Of a DNA stretch of 64,000 nucleotides, positions 47,340-59,010 are shown in pieces. Below the pieces are notes generated by a model. It saw only the letters and a program-made list of their open reading frames with translations, did not search any database and was not told the origin of the DNA. Source of the DNA: Leptasterias polaris (Eukaryota; Echinodermata; Asteroidea; Forcipulatida; Asteriidae); contig JAZGTN010000170.1 in NCBI GenBank assembly GCA_037783415.1, positions 1,531,501 through 1,595,500 on the forward strand, written 5' to 3'. Positions within the stretch are counted from its first letter, which is position 1. Each line of letters begins with the position of its first letter. A program made the position numbers and the translations under genes.

Positions 47340-50300
47340 TTAGCAGAGTTCGTAAACTTCTTCGTAGTAGCATCCTTCATTGCAACACTCTTCACTCAGA
47401 CTCCTCTTCTCAATTCTCCTCTCCAGGAAGTTAGTTGCGTCTTTCTTCTCCTCCAGGAAATCATCTGTAATATCAGTTAAAGCAAGTGATCAGTGATTGA
47501 ATTAGTGATCAGTGGTAGAATAGACCGTGCAAGTGCGCGTATTTAAACATTGTGACCCGTTGAAGTGTGCAAGTTTGATTCCTTCATCCTTTAAAATAAT
47601 GTTATGGTAGCATCGGCATGGGCGTAGGGGACTATTTAGTTAAAGGAGGCTGAGGGATTGATTTGCCCAAAAGTTTTCACACTAGGATAAATTGCCTTTT
47701 GATGAAATATGCAAATTACATATTTACGCATGCGTACAGAATGTTTTGATTGACAAACGCCTTAGTTGCCAAACAGTGTGCACACGCGATGTGTAATTTA
47801 CATATTTCATGGGAAGGGTCTAGTATAAGTAACTTATTTATAATATCTAGTAAAAATTATTATGGCTTTTGGTGTCAATTTCCCTTTATCTTGTCGTTCC
47901 CCAATTTTCACTGTTTCCCCGAATTTTGAAGGGCAGTTGCACCCCCCTCCCCAACCTGGTCGTACGCCTATGGGCATTGCTTAGTTTCTGCCAACATTGC
48001 CATTCTGTAACTCTTTTTCCTATTGACAAACAGGAGGACACCATCAAATACCTGCGTACAAATATCGATACAATTATCTCGTCGAAATTATATTTCTAAA
48101 CAAGTTGATAGAATAACCGTTCAGTTGGGAGTAGGCATATGTGCCTACAGCATGATCTAGTTTTATCCAGTGCCAAGATAATCTACAATCCTGGTCCAAC
48201 TCGTTTGGCCCCCGAGCCCTTGTTCAGTGTTGGCTCTTCATTGCGTAGTCTGCGCTCCACTTGGGATGGTTACTCTTATGATTACTATTATTATACTCAT
48301 TATTATGGTTTATTCCACGTAGATTTCAACTGACATGTAACAATACAATAAAGTAGTATTTTTTACTGTTTTATTACCAATGATGTAATGGAATAGTAAA
48401 AGAAAGGCAACAAATATTGAAATCAGATGACAAGACAAACTCAATCTGAATAGGACAGGATTAATAAAAGTGAATCAAACCACAATGACTCGACAGCCTT
48501 TATTAATCCAAACTTAAAATGGAGGAAAAAATCATAAATAAATGAATCTAAAATTATAACAACATTAGGCGGGGGAGCAAGGGTGGGTATTGGCCCAAGC
48601 AATTTGGTTGGGATTGTGGATTGGTTGTTTCTGATGACGTCAATGCACCGCAGGAGCGAGTGCCATTCAAGTCTGCATAGTGCAGAACGAGAAAAACCAC
48701 TGCACAAACGCCATAATACCAGCAAGTACAAATAAATGAAATATTCAATTTTGGTTTTTGTAAATATGCATACCAAGTTGTTTCCGAATCAACCAGTCAA
48801 GCAGCCGGCAAAATGACACCTGCGGGTAGCGCGGAAAACCAAGCTAGTTTCAATCATAATCTAGAAACGGGTTCCCTAAAATTTCGGAAGAAAACAATCC
48901 GAGTGCCAACATCTTCTTCTTCGTCTCCTTTTCCCCCATTTACTTTTAATAACATTATAAATATGTTTCTTTTTTTGTTTTATATATGTGTATAAATCAC
49001 TCTGTGCATTCACATGGTGTCATCTGCAAGCAGTCGTAACGGTCAGCTCCACGAACAGCAAATGATTAGTTTATGAGAATTTATCTGTCAAATCGGCACA
49101 TAGACGTAAAGAAAACCATAGGGATGTTTTTGTTGTTGTTGTTTTTTCTCCTTTTTTCAAGCTATAGACTCACCGTCACTTCGGGTATGATGGTTGCAGC
49201 TGCATAATGCACTCTTTCTCTGATATAGGGCGGTGCCGCACCAATAGTTTCTGGGCGACCGTTTCACCACTTCGGGGTTGTCCGCTCTGTATGAATGATA
49301 AGAACACAAGAAAAACCGTGTTGTTTGGAATCAGTGAATGTCTGAACATGAGTACAGAATACAGTGAAAAACAACCTGTTTTAGCCCAGTAATGTATTTT
49401 TCAAAGAGGGTCTGTTCTATTTGGACATGAAGGGAGTAAATCCTATCTGTTATAGGCCTAATTATATTTATTTAGTTATTTATTATTATTTATTTTGTGT
49501 TTGTTTATGTTTAATTTTATTTTCTAATTTCTTGGCACACACATTTTCATCATATACAGTGGAGACATAATATAGCAGGGTAAAATAAAACCTCTGCAAA
49601 TCCTTTTTGAAGTATTATATTTTCTTTATTAACCACTTAACACTGCTCCTAGCAACGTGCCTGTCGCGGTAGGCACATTTTTTGTTTAAATCAATAACAT
49701 ACAAACCGTTCGGTCAAATCCGGTCAAACTTCATGTAATCCTTTGAGATAGTGTAGTCAAACATGGGGTTGAATTCACTAACAGTTCACCATGACCCTTT
49801 GAAGTTAGCTGGCCACAGTAACCATTGACATGTACACACACAAAAACTATTATGTTATACACAACCATTGAAACACTTTTTCGCCTGTTATGCGTTTTGT
49901 ACACGGACCTTGATTTTATTTATAGATAAGGTCTGCAGCCAACAAAATATATCTATCATTAGGCTACTACAAAGTCTTTCTAGCATGGGAATTAACGTGG
50001 GATCACCCCCAAATATACTTATTACTGCCCTGTAATTAAAAGTGCCTTCCAATGAGGCGAAAGTCACCAGAAGGCGATTTAATGGGACCCTTGGGACCCA
50101 GGGTTAATACTAAAGTGGAATCTTTTTCCTAAAGAAACCCTCAATAAGCAATCCCCGTTTTCATTTTTGTTAGAAGCGACTAAAGGACGCCAGGTGAAAC
50201 AATCCGGGAGATATCAAATGTACAGACTCAGGCTAGGTGGTTTCACTATTTGATAAGTTTTAAGAGACTAATCACAGAATCAATGTAAAACGACGAAAGT

Positions 50301-51309
50301 TTTAATTCGAAACTGATTATTCATAAAGGTCTCAATCCAGATAATTATTTACACCTTAAATAATTTAAAACAAGTCTAGAAGAAACACTCATTTGAAGAT
50401 TCTACAAATCACCGATGCTTCTTTGGTTTAGCCACAACCGAATTAAGGGCGAAATGAAGGAGCAGAGACGAAATTCTGACGACCAATTTTGACGAAATTT
50501 TCACAGGTTGCTTGTTTGTAGGTTATTAAAAGAAGGTGGAAATGAACGTACCCTTCAGAAGGAGGGACAAGAAAGGGGGAAGGGGAAAATGCATGATTAC
50601 TGACTAGATACTTACAACACCTGGCGGAAATCTCTCACAAAATCGCAGTGTTCAGACTCAACAGTAATGTCTTCGCTAGACTTCGTGTTTTGACTGCCAT
50701 ATACTGTAACAAAGATTCAAAGATCGAGTTTTCATGTTATTGTAAATCATGTCATAGTAGTGCGGCAGGTAGGTGGTGGGATGGTGCTACTCTGAAAAGT
50801 GCTTGCATCTGTAGTTTTGTGTTTTCCAATCTGAACCTTACACAATTATTTAACACTAATTAATTGCTGTAGTTTTTGTTTGTCATTCAAGGAAGGGTAC
50901 TAATCTTATGTGAGAAAATGAACGAAAACATAAAAAAATTAAAACTATTTAAAAAAAATGATTTTGGCCAAAACGTTTGACCCAATTTTCTGCCAAGTAG
51001 AAATTTTTCCAAAAATGACCAAACGGATAATACATTTAAAAATTTCATTTAAAAAAAAAAATAATAATTATCCTAGCTGTATATACATGCTGTAAGATTG
51101 CTAGCTAATAAGAATGAATTATGAAACATTCTGCAATTTGCAAGAAAGTAGGATCGGGCCATAGAAGTCCTGAAAGAACAGACTATAGGGTCGGTTAACT
51201 TCAGTTTGTAATGTGACTTAAAAAAACAACTAAAAAAACAACATTGCTAATTCTCACCTTGACAGACGATAGTAAGAGCCAACGCAGTGTAAATCAGCAC
51301 ACGATCCAT
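47340..51309 (-). CDS. Insulin/relaxin-superfamily prepropeptide, 4 exons
   Basis: Reverse-strand coding exons 51258-51309, 50616-50703, 49174-49286 and 47340-47464 join to 378 bases, 125 residues plus TAA. Intron phases are 1, 2 and 1; donors are GTGAGA, GTAAGT and GTGAGT, and every acceptor is CAG. The phase-1 intron in the C peptide is the hallmark position of insulin-family genes. Residues 1-17 begin a signal peptide (hydrophobic LIYTALALTIV). A propeptide ends in KR at 55-56. The B chain (57 on) has C-G-x10-C, with an additional Cys two residues later. A C peptide ends in EKR, and the last 20 residues are an A chain with the CC-x3-C-x8-C signature. It would be a secreted two-chain hormone or growth factor. 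Subclass is unclear: the relaxin receptor motif RxxxRxxI is absent from the B chain. Confidence 0.9.
47465..49173 (-). other. Intron 3 of the insulin-like gene
   Basis: Contains an inverted-repeat element at about 47695-47810 (arms 'atgaaatatgcaaattaca' and 'tgtaatttacatatttcat'). It also holds a TGACGTCA CRE-like site near 48638 and a short plus-strand frame at 48139-48333 without recognisable product. The donor side reads gtgagt, the acceptor 'tgatattacag'. Confidence 0.55.
49287..50615 (-). other. Intron 2 of the insulin-like gene
   Basis: AT-rich, bounded by gtaagt and 'cattcatacag' on the reverse strand. No embedded gene or clear element seen. Confidence 0.55.
50704..51257 (-). other. 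Intron 1 of the insulin-like gene
   Basis: AT-rich, with A-runs near 50930-51060, bounded by gtgaga and 'ctttgttacag' on the reverse strand. Nothing else seen. Confidence 0.55.
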
Positions 51310-51360
51310 GCTTGTTCGTTTTCGATTTCACAATGATGATCTACTCTACCCACGAGTCTG

Positions 51361-51368
51361 CTTTTATA
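51361..51368 (-). promoter_or_regulatory. TATA box of the insulin-like gene
   Basis: The reverse strand reads tataaaag, 52 bases upstream of the ATG at 51309. Initiation about 30 bases downstream would leave a 5' UTR of roughly 20-30 bases. Confidence 0.6.
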
Positions 51369-52924
51369 AAGCACCGTTCAAAGAGACTTCATAATTAGGT
51401 ATTAATGAGATGGTAATACATGCAAACACTGAATCCGTATAGGTTTGCTTATGAAGGTTTGGTTGAAGTGAATAACGACCCGCTCCATCGAATTGAGGAA
51501 GGTCTCGGACATTTTGAAAATTGAGGTATGCATACCATGTTAACAATTAACTTACTGGCTTTCCAGCAATACCATAATTATTTCCGTAGCTTATTCCAGT
51601 CCGAAGTTATCGGGCAATGGAGAAAGTCTACAAGAAAAGGCCACTTCCATTTTTTAACGACGTGTTTATTTAGATAATAGTTTTTATCAACAGCTAGCTA
51701 TAGTAGCTACGCGTACAAACATGCTCAAGAAAACATACTTTTTGTGGATTTATTCATTTGTTCAATGAAGTGGTAAGACCGTGCCACGACAAGAAAGATC
51801 AAGTTTTGTTTAACCCAATACCACAAAAATTGCGGAATCGGTTTTTGTAGTGTTTTTCATGATTTTCGATTGTCAACAACTTTTGCATGGCGAATTACAC
51901 GTAAACGTTATTTCCGAGACATTCCTCATTTCGATAGAACGGATCATGTTATTGGCTTAGCTGAGTACTCTCTAAAACCGATCGGTAAATTTTTTAGGGA
52001 GTCACAAGGATTGTGATTTTTTTTTTTCGGGGGGGGGGGGGCATTTTTGGCTATTAAATCGGTAGTTTATGTTTGTATTTTTCCAAAACAAGCCACCTTT
52101 CAGCGCTGTTGTTATGTCATTTACTATTTTTATGGGTAGACAAACTGCTGTCTTTGTGGAGGTATAAAAATGAACAAATTTGTGTATGTGTGTTAATAAA
52201 AATTTCATTTTATAAACACTGAAAATACAACATAAATGCTCCTAATATGAAACTTTTTAATCGGGTAACTTTGTATCAAAAAAGTCAAGATTTAAAAGGG
52301 GGCACGGGGAGGAGGGCTCAGACGTCAATGTGTGTGTGTGGGGGGGGGGGGGGGGCTCAGTGCCCCCTCCCCCTAGTTACGCCATTGGATGTCCCCCTTC
52401 CGTGAAACATATATGAGTTGTTAAGTAAATCTTGTTTGTGGAAAACTGCTTTTCATTTACAATTAGTCCAGTAATATTTCCCCCTGAAAATAAAAGCCTT
52501 GATTTAAAGCAAAACTAATTAAGCCGTCTACGGTTAAATCTTACAGCAAATTTTTTTTTTTGAGTCATACTCAAACATCATTGTCGATTTGCCCTTATCG
52601 CCCTACAACAAAGTAATCATCTACATTATTGAAACATTTTAATGTTTACTCCTAGTACGCCATGTAGGTGGTGAGATTGAGTCTTTGAAGCTCCAAGTAT
52701 GGAATTTGGCACACAGTAAGAGTACGTCATGAGAAAGTCAATTGGCTATAGGGCCAGCGCAGATTTGTCCCTTTTTAAATAATTATGGGTAGAAAAACAA
52801 GCAATTTCAGCCTTTTTAAAGTTTTGAAATTCCATGCTCGTTTCATCAAAGGCACAATGCCCCCAAACATTTCCACTGTCTGCCCGACCATCCATAAAAC
52901 ATCGCAATTTAATTTCTCACCTTT
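51369..52924. other. Upstream flank of the insulin-like gene, simple repeats
   Basis: No gene seen. Contains T/G runs at 52016-52040 and (GT)n followed by about 15 G at 52328-52355. Regulatory sites for the insulin-like gene may lie in its left part, but none is identifiable by eye. Confidence 0.35.
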
Positions 52925-53212
52925 TTGTAAGACCCCAAATTAGGGAGATGAATTCAAACTCCCGGATCATAGTAGACCAGATTCCGGGTCCTGAGAGGGC
53001 CTGATCCATTTTCCAGGTCGGTGTGACCCCAAATCTGTGTTAAAATAAACCAGAAATGGGTCAAACTTAAGCAAAAACCGAGTTAAAATTACACTGACTT
53101 TAACCGGTATCCGGGTCAGCCTGACCAAGTAATGGGTCTGGCCCCCAGGAACAAGGAACCAGGAACCAGGGTTAATTTTGACCTAGCAGTTTTAAGAGTT
53201 TGTAACTTTGAG
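52925..53212. mobile_element. Diverged repeat related to the 44.1 kb and 46.0 kb segments
   Basis: Shares the succession 'ccgggtcc.gag.gggcctga.cca', 'ccaggtc.gt.cgacc' and an end 'gacctagcagttttaagag' with 44110-44360 and 45960-46205. This is probably a MITE family whose ends read CTCTTAAAA or CTCTAAAAA. Confidence 0.5.
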
Positions 53213-53510
53213 GATGTTTTTAGGCCGTTCCTCTAAATTACTACCCCACATTTTTGTAATTCAATTTGAACAGAGTCTGCCCAGTGAACAAACAGTTATT
53301 AGCGAAATTATTAAAGATTTACAAGAAAATCCATAATTGACATTGTCACAACATAGTGACACACCCTCACAATAATCAAAAGATTGTTTAAAATAGCATT
53401 GCCAAATAGTTATTCTTCGTTAAATATAATAATTAAACGATTCTGAAGATTGTCATTGAACGTTTACTTCACATTCCAATAACAATTTTATATTCCAATC
53501 AGTAAATCAA

Positions 53511-54205
53511 ATAATAATAATAATAATAATAATAAGACTTATAAAGCGCATTTTCCAGAGATACAATGCGCTGCTAAAGAATGCTACAAAATTGTCAGTT
53601 TATGGGCCAGAAGAGAACAGATGCGTTTTTAATTTACACTTGAAAGTCTGGAGTGAGTTGATGTTGCGAATTTGATTTGGTAGTGAGTTCCAGCATCGGG
53701 GACCAGCAACTGAGAAGGATCGGTCCCCTGCCCTTTTGTACGTGCGAGGGATTGTTAGATTTTGGCTGGAGCGGAGGCCACTCCGGCCAGGTTTGTTGAG
53801 GTTTAGAGACTCTGTGATATACTGTGGAAGTACGTCATAGAGTGCTTTGTGCATGTTCACTGATGTTTTGAATGTGATGCGTTGTCTAACTTGTAACCAG
53901 TGTAATTGTTGGAGAAGATTAGAGGCGTGTGTGTATTTGGGTTGTGAGAAAATGATACGTGCAGCATTGTTTTGGAGCCTTTGTAGTCGGTTAATGTCAG
54001 CTTGCTTAATACCATTGAGGAGAGAGTTACAATAATCCAGTCTAGACAACACAAGGGCTCTGGCAGCGGCGTGGCATGTGTTTGTATCAATATATTTACG
54101 TATTTTGGAGATGTTTCTGATGTGATAGTTGATGGATTTGCATGTACTTGTGACATGTGCACTCATTGTCATGGAGCTGTCGAAAAAGCAATTAGAAAAT
54201 AGCAA
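53511..54205 (-). pseudogene. 5'-truncated CR1/L2-like LINE, RT C-terminus
   Basis: The minus strand encodes about 200 residues (54205 to 53600) of the end of a non-LTR reverse transcriptase. Recognisable parts are FDSSMTMSAHVT at the N-terminal edge, LSRLDYCNSLLNG, LQRLQNNAARI, LHWLQVRQRITFK and AGDRSFSVAGPRCWNSLP. The 3' end has 'gcgctttataagtct' and a (TTA)n tail at 53511-53535. The frame is open but the 5' nine-tenths are absent, so this is a dead-on-arrival copy. Confidence 0.88.
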
Positions 54206-54743
54206 TTAGTATATCTGTCCCTGAAGAACCTTATCATTATTAGATCATTATTTATTATGCTGGTTTGATAATTAAAACTCAACTTTTGCTGGTAATGGTC
54301 GCGTTTCAAGGAAGGTTGAAACTGTGTGAAAATGATGCACAAGCAGGGCCAAGTGGAAACAAGAGTAGGCCTATACACTTTACATGCTGTTTGGTTTAGG
54401 TGAGAGGGTCGGCGCCCTGCCCAGAAGGTCGACGCATACACGTTTTGTATCAAAATGCTTACAATTAGGCCAGTTTATGCGCGCTTTTGAGATTCCCCTT
54501 GCATCACACCATCCCGGAGACCTAAAGCTACTGTTCAGTGTTATTTAAATCCAAGTTCCTTAAGTTTATGTTAATACAATTCTGTGTTTCAAATGGTAAC
54601 ACGAACGATTTACGAATGTTTTTCAGGAAACGGATATACATGCGTTTATTTTGCTTCAACTTGGTTGGCCTTACTTGTGTAATTCCATTGCAACCCAATT
54701 TGGGCTAATCTGGGACGTCGTACGAAAGTGACGTCAACGTTCA
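54206..54743. other. Intergenic stretch
   Basis: No gene or clear repeat recognised. Confidence 0.3.
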
Positions 54744-54987
54744 GGGGCCAATTTCGTGGAGCTGCTTAAGCACAAAATTTGCTTAAGCACGAAAAAAGCT
54801 TGCTTATTATACTCGTGTTATTGGCCAAAACTCCATGCGATGTACATTGCTCGTGACTTGTATTTAGCTGTTGTTTAGTTAGCATAACAATCGAGTGGAG
54901 TATTGGCCGGTAATCTGGTTTTACTAAGCAAGGTTTTTTGGTGCTTAAGCAAATTTTGTGCTTAAGCAGAGCCATGAAATTGGGCCC
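54744..54987. mobile_element. GGGCCAATTTC MITE, complete
   Basis: The left arm (ggggccaatttcgtgg, then gctgcttaagcacaaaattt, then gcttaagcac) is repeated in reverse at the right (gtgcttaagcaaattttg, then gccatgaaattgggccc). The arms are about 70 bp. Same family as the SINE-split element at 39522-40160. Confidence 0.8.
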
Positions 54988-55170
54988 AGGTGCATTAGGT
55001 AGCCAAAAGCAAGGAGTATTTACGTGTACTTTTTACGGGTGCAGATATAAGGAAAGGAAACGAATTCAAAAACAGTATTGCCATGCAGATGCTGCATCGC
55101 TGTGACGACCATCGCTCTGATGACCAAATTAACATAAATTATAAATGGCGAGGAACCAATCTGGTTCATG

Positions 55171-55286
55171 AAAGTAAAGTTAGTTTGATATTGGACATTG
55201 GACATTCATACAGTTTTGAACGGCTGAAATATCGATGTTAATCGATATGTGAATGTCCAATATCCAATATCAAACCAACTTTACTG
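55171..55286. repeat. Short foldback, 38-40 bp arms
   Basis: 'agtaaagttagtttgatatt' and onward (55173-55210) is repeated in reverse at 55249-55286 with a few mismatches. The spacer is 38 bp and contains atcgatgttaatcgat. No gene. Confidence 0.7.
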
Positions 55287-56045
55287 TCATATCTGGTTCA
55301 TGTTTCTTGCTCTCTATCGCAAAAAACGTGCGGGCAATTCAACAACTTTGGCAAGAATCTCACTAAGTTTAGTTATATCGATCGAGAATGTTTGGCCGCA
55401 ACTCTCTATTTTTGCGTCTTATTACACGGTTCACCATCGTCATGTGATATAACCAGGGCTTAATTCACTGAGATTTCAGGACATCTGGCTGCACTTTTAC
55501 GCGTTTTTATAAAGTTTGAACAAGTCTGTTGTGCAATATTTAGTGGAAATTAAATTTATTAATCAGTTTGTTGTGAAGACTGTTTTTCATCAGGTCTTTA
55601 ATTTGGTTGTTTGAACACCCATCAAGCATGAAAGCACCGAAAACACTATAGGCCCAGTCAAAGGTCAAATTAAATTTTGTGATGTATTCATTTTGCAATA
55701 AAATGAGTCCTCGTGGAAGTGGGAAACATTTGCAAGTTTTTAATTGCCTCACGTTATTATGGTAAAAAATTTCAATTGATTTCAGTGCAAAATTTGAAAC
55801 ATTACGTCATTGGATGTCAACAGCAACTGAGTGTGTGCATTCTAAAAACGGATTTTTCATCAGTCAAAAGGTTAAACTCAACACCTGTAAAGTCAGAAAC
55901 TCAAAAAAAGTACAATTAGCTCATGTTTTTGAAATATTACGTCTCTTGGATATTTTTGGATGCTGACAAATGTCGCACTGGATGGATATTTGACACAAGG
56001 GCATTTGATACCGTTTTAACGTATTGTTAGAGACTTGTAATTTTC
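55287..56045. other. Intergenic stretch
   Basis: No gene, RNA or repeat recognised; small chance open frames only. Confidence 0.3.
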
Positions 56046-56790
56046 TGTTCAATTCAATTCATAGACATTTATTTTCCATTTCACTGGTTTACAATACACA
56101 TAGGCATACAAATTAACATTAAATCAAGTAAAAACAGAATAATAATTAGGGAAATGGAGGCAAACCCCGGTAAGCAGGTGCTTGTTGGGGAAGCCTTATG
56201 TTTAGGACAAGAGACTGGACAAAAAACAGACATAACGGAAAAAGGGACAAGGAACAAAAACACGGATACAAACAATCAGACATAACAATTAACATGGTTA
56301 CGAGTATTTGAAATAACGATAACGTAATAATGAAATGTACTTAAAAACACAAAAAAACAACTACAATTATTATAATTAACTTCGAAAGTTAAATTAGTTT
56401 AACAGATCCATTTAAAATTTATGTTGGAATGAGTTGAGAGATGGGGAACGCCTTATAGCATCATGTAGCAGGTTCCAATTAAAGGCACCAGAATATTTAA
56501 TGTTACGCTGAAACAATTGTGTCCTGTGGATTGGGAGATGTATTTTTGATGAGGATCTAGTGCTGTGATTATGTACATTATAATTGAATTGAAAGAAAGT
56601 TTGAAAGAAATCAGGAAGTTGTTTGTTGCAGTATTTGTACATGGAAATGTTCTGTTGGTATTTATGGATATTGATAATGTTGAGTAGTTTCAACTGTTTG
56701 AACAGATGATCCGTGTAAGCAATATGGTGAGATTTTGAGATTAAACGGATAGATTTCTTTTGCAGTTTCTGTTCACTTTCATAATACTCT
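56046..56790 (-). pseudogene. LINE fragment, RT C-terminus plus 3' UTR
   Basis: The reverse strand encodes a tail typical of non-LTR reverse transcriptases (56693 to 56412): a MYKYCNKQLPDFF segment, then HSTRSS, then RTQLFQRNIKYSGAFNWN and a SLNSFQHKF end. From 56411 down to about 56046 is a likely 3' UTR ending near repeated 'attca'. It is a different lineage from the copy at 53.5 kb, by sequence. Truncated at the 5' end. Confidence 0.7.
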
Positions 56791-57574
56791 ATCTATTGGA
56801 AAGTAAGTAGGCCTACATCACATCATCTAATTTTACATTGAAGCCCCTCTTTAATACCAAACCGGTCCACTTCAGTTTGTGTGGGATAACATATTTGCCA
56901 TGGTCTCAGAGCGCGTGTACGGCCTCACTCACAAAACCGGGTATCGACGCATCTCGAAGCCTAAAACAATTAAAATTGTACAAAGTGAAATGGGGTGACA
57001 ATTTTGAAGGACCAGAAGTTGTTACAAAAGTGTTGTGCTGGTAGCGGTATGTTATTTACTCAACTCAAGTAGGGCATAAAACAAATTATTATTATATATT
57101 TATAACCTTAACTTATAATTGTGGGACTTGAATTGGAAATAAAAATGTGGCAGAAACTAATTAAGGTCAAAGTAATTATTAATAAATTTTAGCCTGGAAA
57201 TTGGCCAGGTTATTGTGTTACCTACGGGGACCGAGTGTGGTGATTGTGTTTGCCTTTACAAACGCCGACTTACAGGGTACTTTTAACAATGAAACAATGC
57301 TTCCCCAAAAGGTTTTATTTGTTATAGTGGCACATCGCAGAGAATTTCTTAAGAAAAGGGAATAATAGAACAAGAGCAGGACCCCACGAACCGGATTTAT
57401 AAGGGTCAGTGTGTGTGTGTGTGAGTAGGTAACCACATTCAAACCGGGTCCCTATAACAAAAGAGGACAATAGGTCCACGGTTGCTATCACAAAGGAAAG
57501 CTTTGTGGTCACGGTTGCTATCACAAAGAGTTGAACAAAGGAGGGACCACGATTGCAGGCTGTTACACACTTGT

Positions 57575-57605
<31 letters not shown>

Positions 57606-57816
57606 GGCACAAGGTGGTCCTTCGTAAGTTCTCGAGCGATTTAGAAGAAAAAAACACTCTCCACAAATGTTCATTTCAACAAGTTCTGCAAGATGACGTA
57701 AAAAACAAAATAACTCACACAGTTTCCGTACTTGTTGTCCAAATGCATGTAAATCTTTGCAGACTAACTTGTCTAATTTGACATCGATGAATAACGAGAC
57801 ATAGGGCCTTCAGAAT
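56791..57816. other. Intergenic stretch with simple repeats
   Basis: No gene seen. Holds (GT)n at 57410-57425, (GT)n followed by about 20 G at 57573-57607, and a direct repeat of 'cacggttgctatcacaaag' at about 57478 and 57517. Confidence 0.4.
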
Positions 57817-58071
57817 ATGACGTCAATTTTAATTAATGATAAGGTCGGTGTCCGCAACACTCATCTCCGCAATTTGAGAAAATCTATGATTCTTTCACCC
57901 CTATTCCCAATAAATGTAAAACTGACATTTATTAGGCAAACATTTTTTAACCGCATTTATAACTCCAGCAACGAAATTCCCTCTGACGTCAGAACTTTGC
58001 AAGTTATTTCTGAATTTAAATCTGGCCTCCGTAACAACTACCTCAAAATTGTGACCTGTAATTTGGGGTAG
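57817..58071 (+). pseudogene. Possible third LINE RT C-terminal fragment
   Basis: The last part of an 84-codon frame (FIRQTFFNRIYNSSNEIP, then SEFKSGL) has the pattern of the final residues of non-LTR reverse transcriptases (FFNR, then a short P-containing loop, then FK..L). It is short, without upstream RT motifs, so the call is tentative. Confidence 0.45.
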
Positions 58072-58346
58072 GGTATTTGTTTTCTTTACCATCTTGAATG
58101 TGCAATACGTAGCCGTAATTGGATCATGAATTGTCCAAAAATTTGCATAATAATATGTACATTTTAAATTTTGACATATACTTCCATATTTTTCTACAGC
58201 TGTTTTTTGCATTTTTGTTGATGTCTTTGTTTATTTGTTTTATTATGATGTGTGATCAAGGGTCCCCATTTAGTGGGCCTGCGTGCCAGTTCTGGATTCC
58301 CTTTTGCAATTTTACGTTGTATTTTGATATTTGTGCAGTAAAGGTA

Positions 58347-58516
58347 CACTGCAAAAACCGGGGTGTTAAATTGATTCTCTTGGTATCTATATGTGACAAC
58401 ACCGCCACGGTGTTGATTTTATCAACGATGTAGAAATGGGGATAGCTAACACCATGGCGGTGTTGTCACATATGGATACCGGAAAGAATCAATTTAACAC
58501 CCCAGTTTTTGCAGTG
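58347..58516. mobile_element. CACTG-ended 170 bp MITE
   Basis: The ends cactgcaaaaaccggggtgt and acaccccagtttttgcagtg are inverted; the arms extend about 75 bp. TA flanks both sides (58345-58346, 58517-58518). CACTG termini suit the CACTA/EnSpm group, and a 2 bp duplication is at the short end for that group. An internal hairpin, 'acaccgccacggtgt', strengthens the foldback. Confidence 0.75.
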
Positions 58517-59010
58517 TAAAACTAAAATGTATACTTCATTACTTTGGTTACCGTTGGGGCGTTATAATCATTGCTTTGTTCGTATTTGGGATTTTGTTTT
58601 GAATTTTTAGCATTTCCACTTATTATATAAATTGATATTTCTGCTAACATATAGAGACCAGGATGCATTGATAAGATTTGAATGATTCTTTAGATTACTT
58701 TTTGACCTGAAAGTTTGAAATGAGCTTGTTAAAAATATTCAGTTGATAAAACAACTAGATATAGCTTGAACCTCTAAATTCACAAAATCCATGACAGCCG
58801 CCAGACATGATGGCGGCAACATTGAATAACGACAAGAACACATTCCTGAAATTAACCGATCCCAATAAGATATGAATCGTGAATTATGAAAGGAAGTTTA
58901 AAAAGAACACGATAAGATGGTGTCTATGTGGTCACTGGTTTCATGAATCCTGTCTAAAACATCCCACTATGAATAGTCTTGTTACTATGAACACCTCCCT
59001 ATGAGTCTAC

